Shown here piece by piece: positions 1 to 6,551 of a stretch of DNA of 64,000 nucleotides (position 1 is the stretch's first letter; each line of letters begins with the position of its first letter). Source of the stretch: Prochlorococcus sp. AG-402-O16 (GTDB taxonomy: Bacteria; Cyanobacteriota; Cyanobacteriia; PCC-6307; Cyanobiaceae); assembly GCA_003216415.1 (NCBI GenBank), contig QCIY01000009.1, positions 1 to 64,000 on the forward strand. Reading direction: 5' to 3'. Below the pieces are notes generated by a model, which was given only the letters and a program-made list of their open reading frames with translations, ran no database searches and had not been told where the DNA came from. The translations under genes and the position numbers were made by a program.

Positions 1-365
1 CTTTTCTCATAGAAAATAGTCTTAAATGTTCCCGGATTTACCCACTCAATCCAATATCCACCCAAACAATAAAATTGATTAGGCACAAAATTTATAATTA
101 ATGATTTCTTTGAATTTTTATATTGATCAATTATCTTATTAACTAAGCCTCCTTTGGTTTTATTAGTACCAAACAAAGTAATATCTTTTGCAAAATTCTT
201 ATACTTCCCTGAAAGATTTTTACTTTTTTCTAATGAATTTCTAGAAAGTATTTTTTCCAAAGAATAACAATAATCAATTAAATTAGTGTTTTCTTTTTTT
301 GAAGGATAAATAGTTATGAGAGAGCTAAATAATAAAAAAAAAGTTAAAAGTAAATTCTTAAACAT
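1..365 (-). CDS. Hypothetical secreted protein, C-terminal part beyond window edge
   Basis: From the ATG at 365-363 the minus-strand frame stays open to the left edge, so about 121 N-terminal residues are visible. The first 20 or so (MFKNLLLTFFLLFSSLIT...) form a short basic start and a hydrophobic helix, as in a signal peptide. The rest is polar and lysine-rich, with a patch reading FYCLGGYWIEWVNPGTF. I do not recognise the family. Codon use is AT-rich like the neighbours. The gene is divergent from the DoxX-like gene on the other strand. Confidence 0.6.
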   Translation of the reverse strand, partial: MFKNLLLTFFLLFSSLITIYPSKKENTNLIDYCYSLEKILSRNSLEKSKNLSGKYKNFAKDITLFGTNKTKGGLVNKIIDQYKNSKKSLIINFVPNQFYCLGGYWIEWVNPGTFKTIFYEK

Positions 366-499
366 TTATGATTTAGGTTAAATTCATTATTGCATAAAAA
401 TAAAAAAAAATTCAAAAAGTGCTCTTAATTATCTTTAAAAGAGTGAGATTAATTAATAAGAGTTTTATTAATTTAGCTAACCTTATTTATAATAAAAAA

Positions 500-880
500 A
501 TGAATAATTCTATTATTAAAAATAAAAGGATCAAATCTTTTTTAGATTTTTTTTCAAGATTATCAATTTCGGCAATATTTATCTTTGCCATACCAGACAA
601 AATAACTGATTTTGAAATAACAGTTGAATATATTTCTTCAAAAGGTATTCCTGATCCAATTGCATCTATTCTTCTCGTAGGTGCAATTATATGTCTTATC
701 TTAGGTTCGGGATTTTTTATATTTGGAGAAAATCAAAAAATCGGTTCAGTATTTTTATTACTTTTTCTTATTCCAACAACAATAATTTTTCATTTATTCC
801 CTTTCCATCAAAGAGCGGTGCTTATGAATCTGGGATTGATAGGTGGATTAATCATTTCTGCATTAAGGGAACCAAAATAA
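500..880 (+). CDS. DoxX-like small membrane protein
   Basis: This is a 126-residue protein with about four transmembrane segments (near residues 12-32, 55-78, 82-103 and 108-123). The spacing FLDFFSRLSISAIFI ... PDKITDF ... YISSKGIP ... FHLFPF resembles the DoxX/YqjF-type membrane fold, which is linked to redox or quinone processes; the specific role is unknown. I chose the ATG at 500; an in-frame GTG at 419 would add 27 residues of non-conserved-looking sequence. The family call is from pattern and moderate. Confidence 0.65.
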   Translation: MNNSIIKNKRIKSFLDFFSRLSISAIFIFAIPDKITDFEITVEYISSKGIPDPIASILLVGAIICLILGSGFFIFGENQKIGSVFLLLFLIPTTIIFHLFPFHQRAVLMNLGLIGGLIISALREPK

Positions 881-910
881 ATAGCTTAATTAAAGAAAAC
901 CAACTATTTT

Positions 911-1105
911 TTATTTTTTCTCTCTTAATTCTGGGAAGCAATTTGCAATATGAATTAATTCATAAATCTCTTTGCTATCGTATTCTTTATTAGGAATTCC
1001 ACTCCCTAACTCTATTTCTCTCTCTTTCATCTTCTTTAATATTAATTCTTTTCTTTGCATACTTGACATAGACTTAAATCTTTTTATTCGTTCTTCTTTA
1101 TTCAC
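911..1105 (-). CDS. Small basic/acidic helical hypothetical protein
   Basis: This is a 64-residue, highly charged, probably helical protein (MNKEERIKRFKSMSSMQRKE...). It has no signal peptide, membrane segment or cysteine pair, and I recognise no family. Codon use matches the surrounding Prochlorococcus-like sequence. It converges on the DoxX-like gene, ending 30 bp from it. Confidence 0.6.
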   Translation of the reverse strand: MNKEERIKRFKSMSSMQRKELILKKMKEREIELGSGIPNKEYDSKEIYELIHIANCFPELREKK

Positions 1106-1147
1106 TTGATCTTTATTTTATTATATTTTTTCTGAGATTAATATTAT

Positions 1148-1267
1148 TTATCTGTTCATTAAATAAGTAAGAAATCCAGTAAATGTAAGTAATTTAAAAC
1201 TAATAAAGAAAGGCAAGTATTTTTTGACCTTTTTGCCAGCAGGTAATAATTTGTTTAATGAATTCAC
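1148..1267 (-). CDS. Possible 39-residue membrane peptide (GTG start)
   Basis: A GTG-started frame encodes a lysine-rich N-terminus (NKLLPAGKKVKKYL) followed by one hydrophobic helix (PFFISFKLLTFTGFLTYL). The basic-then-hydrophobic layout is typical of small single-pass proteins in this region. No ATG is available upstream in frame and no clear ribosome-binding site is seen, so it is tentative. Confidence 0.35.
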   Translation of the reverse strand: MNSLNKLLPAGKKVKKYLPFFISFKLLTFTGFLTYLMNR

Positions 1268-1393
1268 TATAGTTTGTATTAAATCATATATATTTTTATT
1301 TACTATAACGTATTTTTTTTGTTTCAAAAGTTGTAATTTGTACTTTTTAAACAGTAAGTCTAAAATTGGAAATATACCTACCCTATTTTTTTT

Positions 1394-1780
1394 ATGAATG
1401 ATAGAGAAACAATAATTTCATTATTAAATGAGTTTGCTGATCCAAAAAAAATGGCTTCATTTTTCGTTAAGAATGCCACTCCAGATTTTTTATTCATCAG
1501 ACCAAGTGGTAATCCATTAAATGCAGAAGGATTTGAAAAAATGATTTCTGGTGATGTGGTTCAAGAAAAGGCAGAAATAACCAAAATTCACCGATTCGAA
1601 TTTTTAAGTGAAAATATAGTAATGTGCATTTTTACCCTGGGTTCAAAATTTACTTATAAAGGTACACCTAATGATGACTTGCCAACAGTAACTTCTATTT
1701 TCAAAAAGGTTGATAATGTTTGGAAAATTTATTGGATGCAAAGATCTACAGGAAATTCTAATTTATCTTTATGGGATTAG
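1394..1780 (+). CDS. NTF2-like (SnoaL-type) protein
   Basis: This 128-residue soluble protein has the NTF2-like layout: an N-terminal helix (RETIISLLNEFADPKKMASFF), then DFLFIRPSGNPLNAEGF and strands ending in ITKIHRFEFLSENIVMCIFTL and DNVWKIYWMQRSTG. The fold is a cone-shaped barrel used for small-ligand binding or catalysis; no substrate can be inferred. A second NTF2-like protein is encoded at 14921. Its last 10 bases overlap the next small membrane ORF. Confidence 0.6.
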   Translation: MNDRETIISLLNEFADPKKMASFFVKNATPDFLFIRPSGNPLNAEGFEKMISGDVVQEKAEITKIHRFEFLSENIVMCIFTLGSKFTYKGTPNDDLPTVTSIFKKVDNVWKIYWMQRSTGNSNLSLWD

Positions 1781-1860
1781 CAAAGTTTGTAGCCTTTTTA
1801 ATGGTCCTACTACTTTTAGGTAGCTCTTTTATTGGTTTGATTTTTTATTTTATAAAATAA
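1771..1860 (+). CDS. 29-residue single-pass membrane peptide overlapping the NTF2-like gene
   Basis: The ATG at 1771 lies inside the end of the preceding gene in another frame. The frame MGLAKFVAFLMVLLLLG... is almost entirely one hydrophobic helix and ends FYFIK before TAA. Overlap with the upstream stop suggests translational coupling. Its size and composition match many one-helix proteins of picocyanobacteria, but nothing identifies it further. Confidence 0.45.
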   Translation: MGLAKFVAFLMVLLLLGSSFIGLIFYFIK

Positions 1861-1937
1861 AAACAAAAAATTAACTAATACTTAATATCTATTTCTTTTT
1901 AGAAAAACTTACTTCTTTTTGCTAAATTATTTGATTT

Positions 1938-2012
1938 TCAGGAAAAAATATAAACTTTAGAAAGACTAACACCTATATCTAAAGCTAATAAAGCAATAAG
2001 TAACTTACTCAT
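1938..2012 (-). CDS. Possible 24-residue hydrophobic peptide
   Basis: The minus-strand ATG at 2012 opens MSKLLIALLALDIGVSLSK..., one hydrophobic segment. Directly upstream on the same strand is an 18-codon ORF (2065-2009, MQPISEELYKKIVESSKK) whose TGA overlaps this ATG. The coupled pair resembles other overlapping micro-ORFs in the window. Both are too short for certainty. Confidence 0.25.
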   Translation of the reverse strand: MSKLLIALLALDIGVSLSKVYIFS

Positions 2013-2264
2013 TTTTTAGAACTCTCAACTATTTTTTTGTAAAGTTCTTCAGAAATAGGTTGCATAACCTTTTTAAAAAATCTAATTACAAATTAGTTAT
2101 TTCTAGATTAATTTCTCGTTACGAAATATACGAATATATGTTTTTTTAAATTGGTAAAAAATATCTTAATAATAAGTTTTTCTTATAAGGTATCAATAAA
2201 TACTGAGTTAAAAAATTCAATAAATAACTAAACTTTTTTTTAAAATTTAATCAATAATAAAAAA

Positions 2265-2354
2265 TTATCTAGCTTTTTTTAGTTTAATTTCTCTTGTGAT
2301 CAATAAAGCAATCATAACAACACACATATTCATCAAAAATACTTCTAATAGCAT
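2265..2354 (-). CDS. 29-residue membrane peptide, paralogue of the ORF at 11773
   Basis: The translated peptide begins MLLEVFLMNMCVVMIALL and ends REIKLKKAR. It matches the plus-strand ORF at 11773-11862 in length and nearly residue by residue (MPLDIFLMNMCVLVIALL...REIKLKKAR). A conserved 29-residue frame in two unrelated contexts argues that both are real genes. The layout is one transmembrane helix followed by a basic tail. The function is unknown. Confidence 0.6.
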   Translation of the reverse strand: MLLEVFLMNMCVVMIALLITREIKLKKAR

Positions 2355-2624
2355 TGGTAATAAAATCTCTATATTAATTTAGTAGCAATAATTTTATTAA
2401 GGCAACTTATAAAGACCACTAATTTCCTAAGACTTATTAGATAGATTTATTAATAGTGCGCTTATTATCTCTTTCTCTTCTCCAAAAGTCATAATATATA
2501 AAATTTCTTTTTTAGTAATATAATGCGTTCATTCTCTTTCCAGTATGGAAAAATTAGGATTAATAAATTTCAGGGTACGTCTTAAATAAATTTTTATTAG
2601 ATATCTAAAAAGAAATTAGAAATC

Positions 2625-2717
2625 TTATTTCAAGTAAGTTGATCCTCTATAAGTAAGCTTTATTGCCTTATCTTCTTGTTTTCTACAATATACAAATGAT
2701 TTTCCATTGAAATACAT
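2625..2717 (-). CDS. Short DUF4278-like protein
   Basis: A 30-residue minus-strand frame starts MYFNGKSFVYCRKQED and ends KLTYRGSTYLK. The LTYRG-x-x-Y signature resembles the cyanobacterial DUF4278 family. The start lies inside a 44-codon minus-strand ORF (2817-2683) in another frame, so either may be the real gene, or this may be a remnant. Confidence 0.35.
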   Translation of the reverse strand: MYFNGKSFVYCRKQEDKAIKLTYRGSTYLK

Positions 2718-2724
2718 GTTTACC

Positions 2725-2815
2725 ATGATGCAGCTCCTTAACTTGCTCAAGTCCCCGTCCTATGGCTTGAGACGTACTGCGGTCTATCAGATCGTAGATC
2801 GGACGATTTTGTAGC
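2725..2815. other. GC-rich island with open frames on both strands
   Basis: About 90 bases have roughly 50% G+C by eye inside very AT-rich sequence. On the plus strand ATG ATG at 2725 opens 29 codons to TAG at 2814. On the minus strand an ATG at 2817 opens 44 codons containing SQAIGRGLEQVKELHHG. CTCAAG/CTTGAG arms can form a small hairpin. It could be a structured RNA, a small gene or a recently acquired fragment; I cannot decide. Confidence 0.4.
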
Positions 2816-2862
2816 ATTTACTACATTCTATTTATAAAGTATTTATACTTAGATGTCAACAC

Positions 2863-3009
2863 TCAATTGAACCTAAACTTCGATTTAAAAATATATTCTT
2901 CTTTCATGCACTCCTTAAAAAGAATAAAGAACATATAACTACGAGTAACTCCAATAAAAACTGAAATAAAAGCTAGAGCGACACAAATTGGGCAATGTGG
3001 GAATCCCAT
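2863..3009 (-). CDS. Small membrane protein with N-terminal CPIC-type motif
   Basis: This is a 48-residue protein starting MGFPHCPICVALAFISVFIG. Two cysteines (C6 and C9, C-x2-C) precede a single transmembrane helix and a charged tail (KECMKEEYIFKSKF). The cysteine pair just before the membrane could bind metal or be redox active, but this is inference. Its ATG follows the stop of the upstream 30-codon ORF within 3 bases, so the two are probably co-translated. Confidence 0.5.
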   Translation of the reverse strand: MGFPHCPICVALAFISVFIGVTRSYMFFILFKECMKEEYIFKSKFRFN

Positions 3010-3011
3010 TA

Positions 3012-3104
3012 TTAATTTTCCAATATAAATTTTAATTGAGCCTCCGCACTGATAATATCAATTCTTCTTTTAAAGAATTTCAAAAATTTAATTATTTTTT
3101 TCAA
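3012..3104 (-). CDS. 30-residue basic peptide, first gene of a two-gene unit
   Basis: A TTG start at 3104-3102 follows a strong Shine-Dalgarno-like AAAGGAGGG by a few bases on the minus strand. The product begins MKKIIKFLKFFKRRIDIIS and ends KFILEN. It is an amphipathic, lysine-rich peptide of unknown role. The ribosome-binding site and the immediate coupling to the next ORF support it; the non-ATG start lowers confidence. Confidence 0.4.
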   Translation of the reverse strand: MKKIIKFLKFFKRRIDIISAEAQLKFILEN

Positions 3105-3344
3105 AAAAACCCTCCTTTAGCCATCAATAATAATATTATTCCAAGAAGGAATCAATCAATGAGCAAAAATACTGGATCTCTTGATATAACTAAAGTCTCG
3201 TAGCATGCTTATACAATAAATAACGTCGACATATACTCAAATCCTTTAAATCTAATTAACCGATAAAGGCCTATTCAGAATCAAATATAGTAATTGGTGA
3301 TCTAGCGCCCTTGCAGTGCCATTTTTATTTTGCTAAAAAAATAG

Positions 3345-3385
3345 AGCGGGCTAAAGTCCAATACTCCACGAGGATTTAGTCCGCT
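3345..3385 (-). terminator. Strong minus-strand terminator hairpin, possibly an attenuator
   Basis: Arms 3345-3359 and 3372-3385 pair over 14 bp with one bulged G and one G-U pair, closing a 12-nt loop. On the minus strand the stem is followed by CTATTTTTTTAG, so it is a factor-independent terminator for leftward transcription. Part of its 5' arm and loop (3364-3380) is perfectly complementary to 3520-3536, which would be transcribed earlier. That upstream segment could therefore prevent terminator formation. Confidence 0.6.
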
Positions 3386-3536
3386 GCCTAAACCCTGAGA
3401 GTGCAAATTTTTCTTGATTAATATGAATCTATGTTTTTCTTAGACAAATATCTTGATTGCTTGATAAATTTATTTTGTATATTGCTATTACAAAATTTAT
3501 GAGGTTTTTTAGATTAGTTACTAAATCCTCGTGGAG
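3364..3536. repeat. 17-bp perfect inverted repeat, arms 139 bp apart
   Basis: ACTAAATCCTCGTGGAG at 3520-3536 is the exact reverse complement of 3364-3380. The inner arm overlaps the terminator stem at 3345-3385. The arms can be read as antiterminator partners of an attenuated minus-strand leader, or as terminal repeats of a small 173-bp element. The spacer is AT-rich and shows no convincing gene. Confidence 0.7.
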
Positions 3537-3650
3537 AAAGCTTTAGTTAACTTTTTTTACTGGTTACTAATAAGATCAGCCGAATCACATTACGGCGAAT
3601 CATTCGTATCAGTAGAAGTTCCATCAAATTCAATCAAAAGTTCTTCTTGA
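3531..3650 (+). CDS. Possible 39-residue peptide (GTG start)
   Basis: A GTG inside the right arm of the inverted repeat opens MEKALVNFFYWLLIRSAES and closes with VSVEVPSNSIKSSS. The C-terminal half has the codon character of real protein, but there is no ribosome-binding site, and overlap with the repeat leaves it doubtful. Confidence 0.25.
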   Translation: MEKALVNFFYWLLIRSAESHYGESFVSVEVPSNSIKSSS

Positions 3651-3806
3651 TTTTAGAAAGTTATTGATTTGAAGGTTTTAATATTTAAATTCATAGCTTA
3701 CTGAACATTGAATAACTTATTTAATTTAAACTGGTTAATTATCTCTATTGCAAATAAAGATGAGGTTGTTAATCTGGCATTTAAAGAAGATACTTGATTT
3801 CTTAAA

Positions 3807-4019
3807 ATGATGCAATTTGATCATTTTCATTCCCACCAAAATGATGGCCTCATGTCAATAGCAGAGTTAAGGGCTTTACGTCTTCGAGAAAAGAAATTTG
3901 AAAGTGATAAGAAAGCTAGAAAATATATCCTGGAGATAAATCAAAGATATAGAAAAATGAGTGCCCACAAAAGTAATAACTTTTTAAGGAATATGAACCC
4001 TTTTAAAAAGACCGCATAA
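3807..4019 (+). CDS. Small basic hypothetical protein
   Basis: This 70-residue soluble protein (or 69 if the second ATG is used) has a histidine-rich start (MMQFDHFHSHQNDG) followed by strongly basic helices (RALRLREKKFESDKKARKY). It has no membrane segment. The basic composition would suit nucleic-acid binding, but no known domain is evident. A clear terminator lies 85 bp downstream. Confidence 0.6.
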   Translation: MMQFDHFHSHQNDGLMSIAELRALRLREKKFESDKKARKYILEINQRYRKMSAHKSNNFLRNMNPFKKTA

Positions 4020-4104
4020 AATTGTTAATCTTGATTTTTTAATTTGTTTAACATACATCTTTAAGAGTAAGATTTTTATGGTGTTTCTTTGGAAGAGTTT
4101 CACC

Positions 4105-4132
4105 AAGAGGGGGCAATTTTTGGCCCCTTCTT
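4105..4132 (+). terminator. Factor-independent terminator
   Basis: AAGAGGGGGC and GCCCCTTCTT form a 10-bp stem (one G-U pair) with an AT-rich loop. It is followed by T-rich sequence and terminates the gene ending at 4019. Confidence 0.7.
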
Positions 4133-4361
4133 TCCGTAGATATTTTTAATTGAAACTCGTTCTAAAATAAAAATAATACTTTCCTAAAATATAAAAGTGA
4201 TGTAAATCTTTTGTTTAAAGCTTTTTATTTCTACTTTATGAAAAAACTTTATCTTCAACTAAATCCTCTAATAAAAAAATAAAAGTTTTAGCTAATGGAT
4301 TAAGTACCTAAATTTATAGACTTTTTTCAATAATTATAAATTTTTTCATTTGCGATTTTTA

Positions 4362-4565
4362 ATGGCTTCACCTACGAGTTGGGAATTCTACAAAGAAGTT
4401 GAAAATAAGATTTTATGGGTCAATATTTGTACCCAAGATTTAGAAGGATTAGCTACTTCGATCAATAAATGGTGGAAGACAAGATATCCAGAATACAAAA
4501 TTAGAGTGGTTTCTAAAAAAGAATTTGAACAAGTAAAAATGAAAGCTGAGAAAAAGGAGCAGTAA
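4362..4565 (+). CDS. Small hypothetical protein, tryptophan-rich
   Basis: This is a 67-residue protein from the ATG at 4362 (MASPTSWEFYKEVENKILW...). An in-frame TTG at 4350 would add four residues. It is probably a small alpha/beta fold: TSINKWWKTRYPEYKIRVVSKKEFEQ reads like a short regulatory or binding module. I do not recognise the family, although it looks like a conserved picocyanobacterial protein. Confidence 0.6.
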   Translation: MASPTSWEFYKEVENKILWVNICTQDLEGLATSINKWWKTRYPEYKIRVVSKKEFEQVKMKAEKKEQ

Positions 4566-4641
4566 AATTATTCTTTGGTAAATTTTGATGCTGAATATTT
4601 AATTTATGCAGCTAATATAAATTCATTACATTAATAAATAA

Positions 4642-4797
4642 ATGAACTCTGCATTTTCAAAAGTTTCAAATTTAAAACTTAACAGACTTTCTAAAATAGC
4701 TATTACTCTCACATCATCAACTTTCTTCTTGTATTCCTTGGGTCAAGCACCAATTTTTAAAAGTATTCTTAATGGAGCCTTCTCTTGTTCTGGCTAA
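4642..4797 (+). CDS. Small protein with one hydrophobic segment
   Basis: A 51-codon frame encodes a basic N-terminus (SKVSNLKLNRLSKIAITL) and a hydrophobic stretch around TSSTFFLYSLGQAPIF, ending in CSG. It may be exported or membrane anchored. No strong ribosome-binding site is visible and no family is recognised. Confidence 0.45.
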   Translation: MNSAFSKVSNLKLNRLSKIAITLTSSTFFLYSLGQAPIFKSILNGAFSCSG

Positions 4798-4850
4798 ATA
4801 AAATACTATTTTTTTAGGCAATCTAAAAAGTTAAAATAGACAGTGATTAC

Positions 4851-4890
4851 CAGTCGATCTAAACTTAGCGGGATAAACCTCTCTTTTTTA
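4851..4890 (+). promoter_or_regulatory. Repeated promoter-like leader (copy before micro-ORF operon)
   Basis: CAGTCGATCTAAACT followed by GCGGGATAAACC and a T-rich run leads directly to the ATG at 4891. Almost the same arrangement (TTGACAGTCGATCTAAACT, GGGGAATAAGACC, T-run, ATG) stands before the gene at 14921. The recurrence just upstream of start codons suggests a shared promoter and 5' leader. Confidence 0.45.
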
Positions 4891-4950
4891 ATGTCTAATA
4901 GATTTATTGTTGAAAAGATAATGACTCTTCTTATTTCTCTTATCAGCTGA
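4891..4950 (+). CDS. 19-residue leader-like peptide, first of an overlapping micro-ORF run
   Basis: MSNRFIVEKIMTLLISLIS begins right after the repeated promoter-like leader, and its TGA overlaps the next ATG (TGATG). It could be a real small hydrophobic protein or a translated leader that couples translation of the following ORFs. Confidence 0.4.
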   Translation: MSNRFIVEKIMTLLISLIS

Positions 4951-5066
4951 TGAATATCTCCCCACACCTATTAATTGATGCTGTCATATTAAGTTCTGCC
5001 CTTACAATAACTTTGGTATTAAGAGCAAAAGGTAATGCTGCCAGAAAAGAAAAAGGAAGTAAATGA
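4950..5066 (+). CDS. 38-residue single-pass membrane peptide
   Basis: MNISPHLLIDAVILSSALT... is one hydrophobic helix followed by a basic tail (RAKGNAARKEKGSK). Its ATG overlaps the preceding TGA, and its TGA overlaps the next ATG (ATGA). That ordered coupling strongly suggests a translated operon. The function is unknown. Confidence 0.55.
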   Translation: MNISPHLLIDAVILSSALTITLVLRAKGNAARKEKGSK

Positions 5067-5203
5067 TAACTAAAGAAGAAGAAAAAGAATTTAAAAAACC
5101 TAAATTATATAAAATTTGGAACTTTCTTATTTATGGAAGTTCTATTGCAATTGGAGTTTTCTTAATTTATTTGTATTCTGCTTATGTCTTTATAAATAAA
5201 TGA
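5063..5203 (+). CDS. 46-residue single-pass membrane protein
   Basis: A charged N-terminus (MITKEEEKEFKKPKLYKIW) is followed by a helix rich in I, G, F and Y (NFLIYGSSIAIGVFLIYLY) and a short tail ending INK. The start overlaps the upstream stop by 4 bases, and the stop overlaps a further ATG at 5200. It is part of a chain of coupled one-helix proteins. I do not recognise the family. Confidence 0.6.
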   Translation: MITKEEEKEFKKPKLYKIWNFLIYGSSIAIGVFLIYLYSAYVFINK

Positions 5204-5299
5204 CGCAAATCAATCTACGGCATAGCGATTACTTATGTGGTTCTTAGTCTTTTATTGATTGGTGGGTTTGCATACTTAACTTTCAAAATGAAACGCTAA
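5200..5299 (+). pseudogene. Frameshifted one-helix membrane peptide
   Basis: ATG at 5200 overlaps the previous stop as in the upstream pairs, but its frame closes after 15 codons. One base later in frame, from about 5207, 30 codons read KSIYGIAITYVVLSLLLIGG... and end FKMKR before TAA at 5299, a typical one-helix peptide without a start codon of its own. A single extra base in ATGACGCAAATCA explains both facts. It may be genuine decay, a polymorphism or a sequence error. Confidence 0.45.
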
Positions 5300-5305
5300 T
5301 TTTTT

Positions 5306-5421
5306 ATGTCCTCTTCAATGAAGATTTCTTAGATAAATTTTTTGATTTATGTAGAGAATATCAACAAGAAATTTATACTCTAAAGATGGCTGAGGTTAAA
5401 GAGAATATTCAGATAGATTAG
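5306..5421 (+). pseudogene. Possible frameshifted small acidic protein
   Basis: ATG at 5306 closes after 8 codons, while the adjacent frame from 5308 is open for 37 codons (NEDFLDKFFDLCREYQQEIY... ending KENIQID) but has no start. The residue pattern looks coding, so a one- or two-base frame change near the start is likely. Confidence is low because the ORF is short. Confidence 0.3.
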
Positions 5422-5571
5422 ATGGATGAGAAATACTGGCGGATCTGAGAAAGTATAAAGGGAATATAATTTCTAAGAGAAATTTATCCAAATTTTTTTT
5501 AAACTTGGAATAAATTTTTTGAAGATATTTTCCTTGTAATTATTTTTAATTTGAGATTTTTTTTCCTTAAT

Positions 5572-5664
5572 CCGTACAATTTTGTTCCTCTAACCGCATA
5601 CATAAAACTTGAAATTAACTATTCAAATAAATTAGAAAATAGGTTTAGTCAAGAGGAAAATCTT
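5572..5664 (+). promoter_or_regulatory. Conserved leader upstream of the cassette's first gene (copy A)
   Basis: The stretch from CCGTACAATTTTGTTCCTC through AACCGCATACATAAAA to the gene start is shared with 16476-16568. Its first 75 bases or so are also shared with 9735-9812, where a different gene follows. It may be a regulatory leader RNA or a promoter module. The frame through it is open in copies A and B, so an N-terminal extension of the protein is the alternative. Confidence 0.45.
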
Positions 5665-5817
5665 ATGGCAATAAACGAAACATTTACTATCCAAGAAATT
5701 AATTTGGATAAAAATGACCTTTCATATGATACTAAGCTAAAAGGACTTGAAGCTTATTGGAATAACAAATGTGCAAAGCATCCAAGTAACAAGCATTACA
5801 AAATTTTTTGTGATTAA
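5665..5817 (+). CDS. 50-residue cassette protein A, CP12-like C-terminus lacking one cysteine
   Basis: MAINETFTIQEINLDKNDLS... ends in LEAYWNNKCAKHPSNKHYKI followed by FCD. Copy B at 16569 keeps the layout but has C-x8-C, whereas here the second cysteine is tyrosine. The ending LEAY-x-C-x8-C-x2-[FY] is reminiscent of the C-terminal loop module of CP12, the redox regulator of the Calvin cycle; that link is inference. An AGAGG site precedes the ATG. Confidence 0.65.
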   Translation: MAINETFTIQEINLDKNDLSYDTKLKGLEAYWNNKCAKHPSNKHYKIFCD

Positions 5818-5901
5818 TACCTTAACTTTTAGGTATTCTTACGCTTGATTTTTCATAATAGCCGTACTAAATAATAATCAGATAGAAAGGAGGCCAAGCA
5901 A

Positions 5902-6003
5902 ATGACTAATTTAGGTATAGAAATTTTATTTTGGACAATTTTAATTTCTTATATGGGATTAAGGTTTTCTCAAACTTGGAATGGATTCAAAAAACAGTAT
6001 TAA
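5902..6003 (+). CDS. 33-residue single-pass membrane protein, cassette copy A
   Basis: MTNLGIEILFWTILISYMG... ends SQTWNGFKKQY. A near-perfect ribosome-binding site (AGAAAGGAGG) lies 8 bases upstream. The paralogue at 16808 differs at only a few residues, which supports real translation. One hydrophobic helix is followed by an aromatic, basic C-terminus; the function is unknown. Confidence 0.7.
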   Translation: MTNLGIEILFWTILISYMGLRFSQTWNGFKKQY

Positions 6004-6192
6004 TTAGGAGAAAAGCAAATCTGCCATTTAATTTCTAAGCTAAGTTTTTTAAAAATAATAATAAATCCATTATAAACTTTTAGAAATTAATTTTTACTAA
6101 GCTCTATTTCATTACCTAAATCAATCAATTAAACAAGTTACCTATCAATATTATCGTCATCAAGGTTCACTTTGGACTAAAGAATCTAGAAA

Positions 6193-6423
6193 TTAACCAC
6201 CTGTACAAAAACGAACCGAATCAGCTGTTGGAGAACCAGTAGCTTTAATTTCTTCAACACATTCATTAAAAAAATTTGATTCTTTTTTTAATGAGCAAAA
6301 TCCTAGAGCTATAGATACTAATGCAACAGCAGATACAACATTTGAACCTAATTGAATAACTCCATTAACGAGCATTGCTTTATTGTTTCTAGAATCTTTT
6401 TTAGTATCTTTTTTAACAGCCAT
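6193..6423 (-). CDS. Small membrane protein with basic N-terminus
   Basis: This 76-residue protein has a strongly basic start (MAVKKDTKKDSRNNK), a hydrophobic segment at about residues 17-45 (MLVNGVIQLGSNVVSAVALV...) and a polar C-terminal part with three cysteines (LGFCSLK, NECVEE, RFCTGG). It looks like a conserved picocyanobacterial one-helix protein. No specific family is recognised. Confidence 0.6.
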   Translation of the reverse strand: MAVKKDTKKDSRNNKAMLVNGVIQLGSNVVSAVALVSIALGFCSLKKESNFFNECVEEIKATGSPTADSVRFCTGG

Positions 6424-6506
6424 TTTTTAATCTAAAAATATTAATTTAAACTCTATATTAATATCTAAATAATTGCCTTAACCCTTACTTAAGAAAGTCT
6501 TAATTG

Positions 6507-6535
6507 ACAGTCAATCTAGAATATATATTAATAAG
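6507..6535 (+). promoter_or_regulatory. Promoter for the DUF3764 gene
   Basis: TTGACA, 17 bases, then ATTAAT within ATATATATTAATAAG makes a good -35/-10 pair about 20-45 bases before the ATG at 6552. The -35 box starts the recurring element TTGACAGTCAATCTAGA, similar to the sequences at 4851 and 14876. Confidence 0.5.
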
Positions 6536-6551
6536 CTTCTTTTTTTTTCTT

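Larger units (their letters stand above)
5540..6016 (+). repeat. Duplicated two-gene cassette, copy A
   Basis: About 470 bp here align without large gaps to 16450-16920. The aligned stretch covers a common leader (from TTAATCCGTACAATTTTG), a 50-codon gene, a spacer with TATTCTTACGCTTGATTTTT, an AGAAAGGAGG ribosome-binding site and a 33-codon membrane gene. Both genes are intact in both copies. Direct orientation and 11 kb separation imply an old duplication or independent acquisition. Confidence 0.85.

Noticed and set aside
2427-2492. 21-codon minus-strand ORF MTFGEEKEIISALLINLSNK
   Set aside because: Too short, with no ribosome-binding site, paralogue or coupling to support it.
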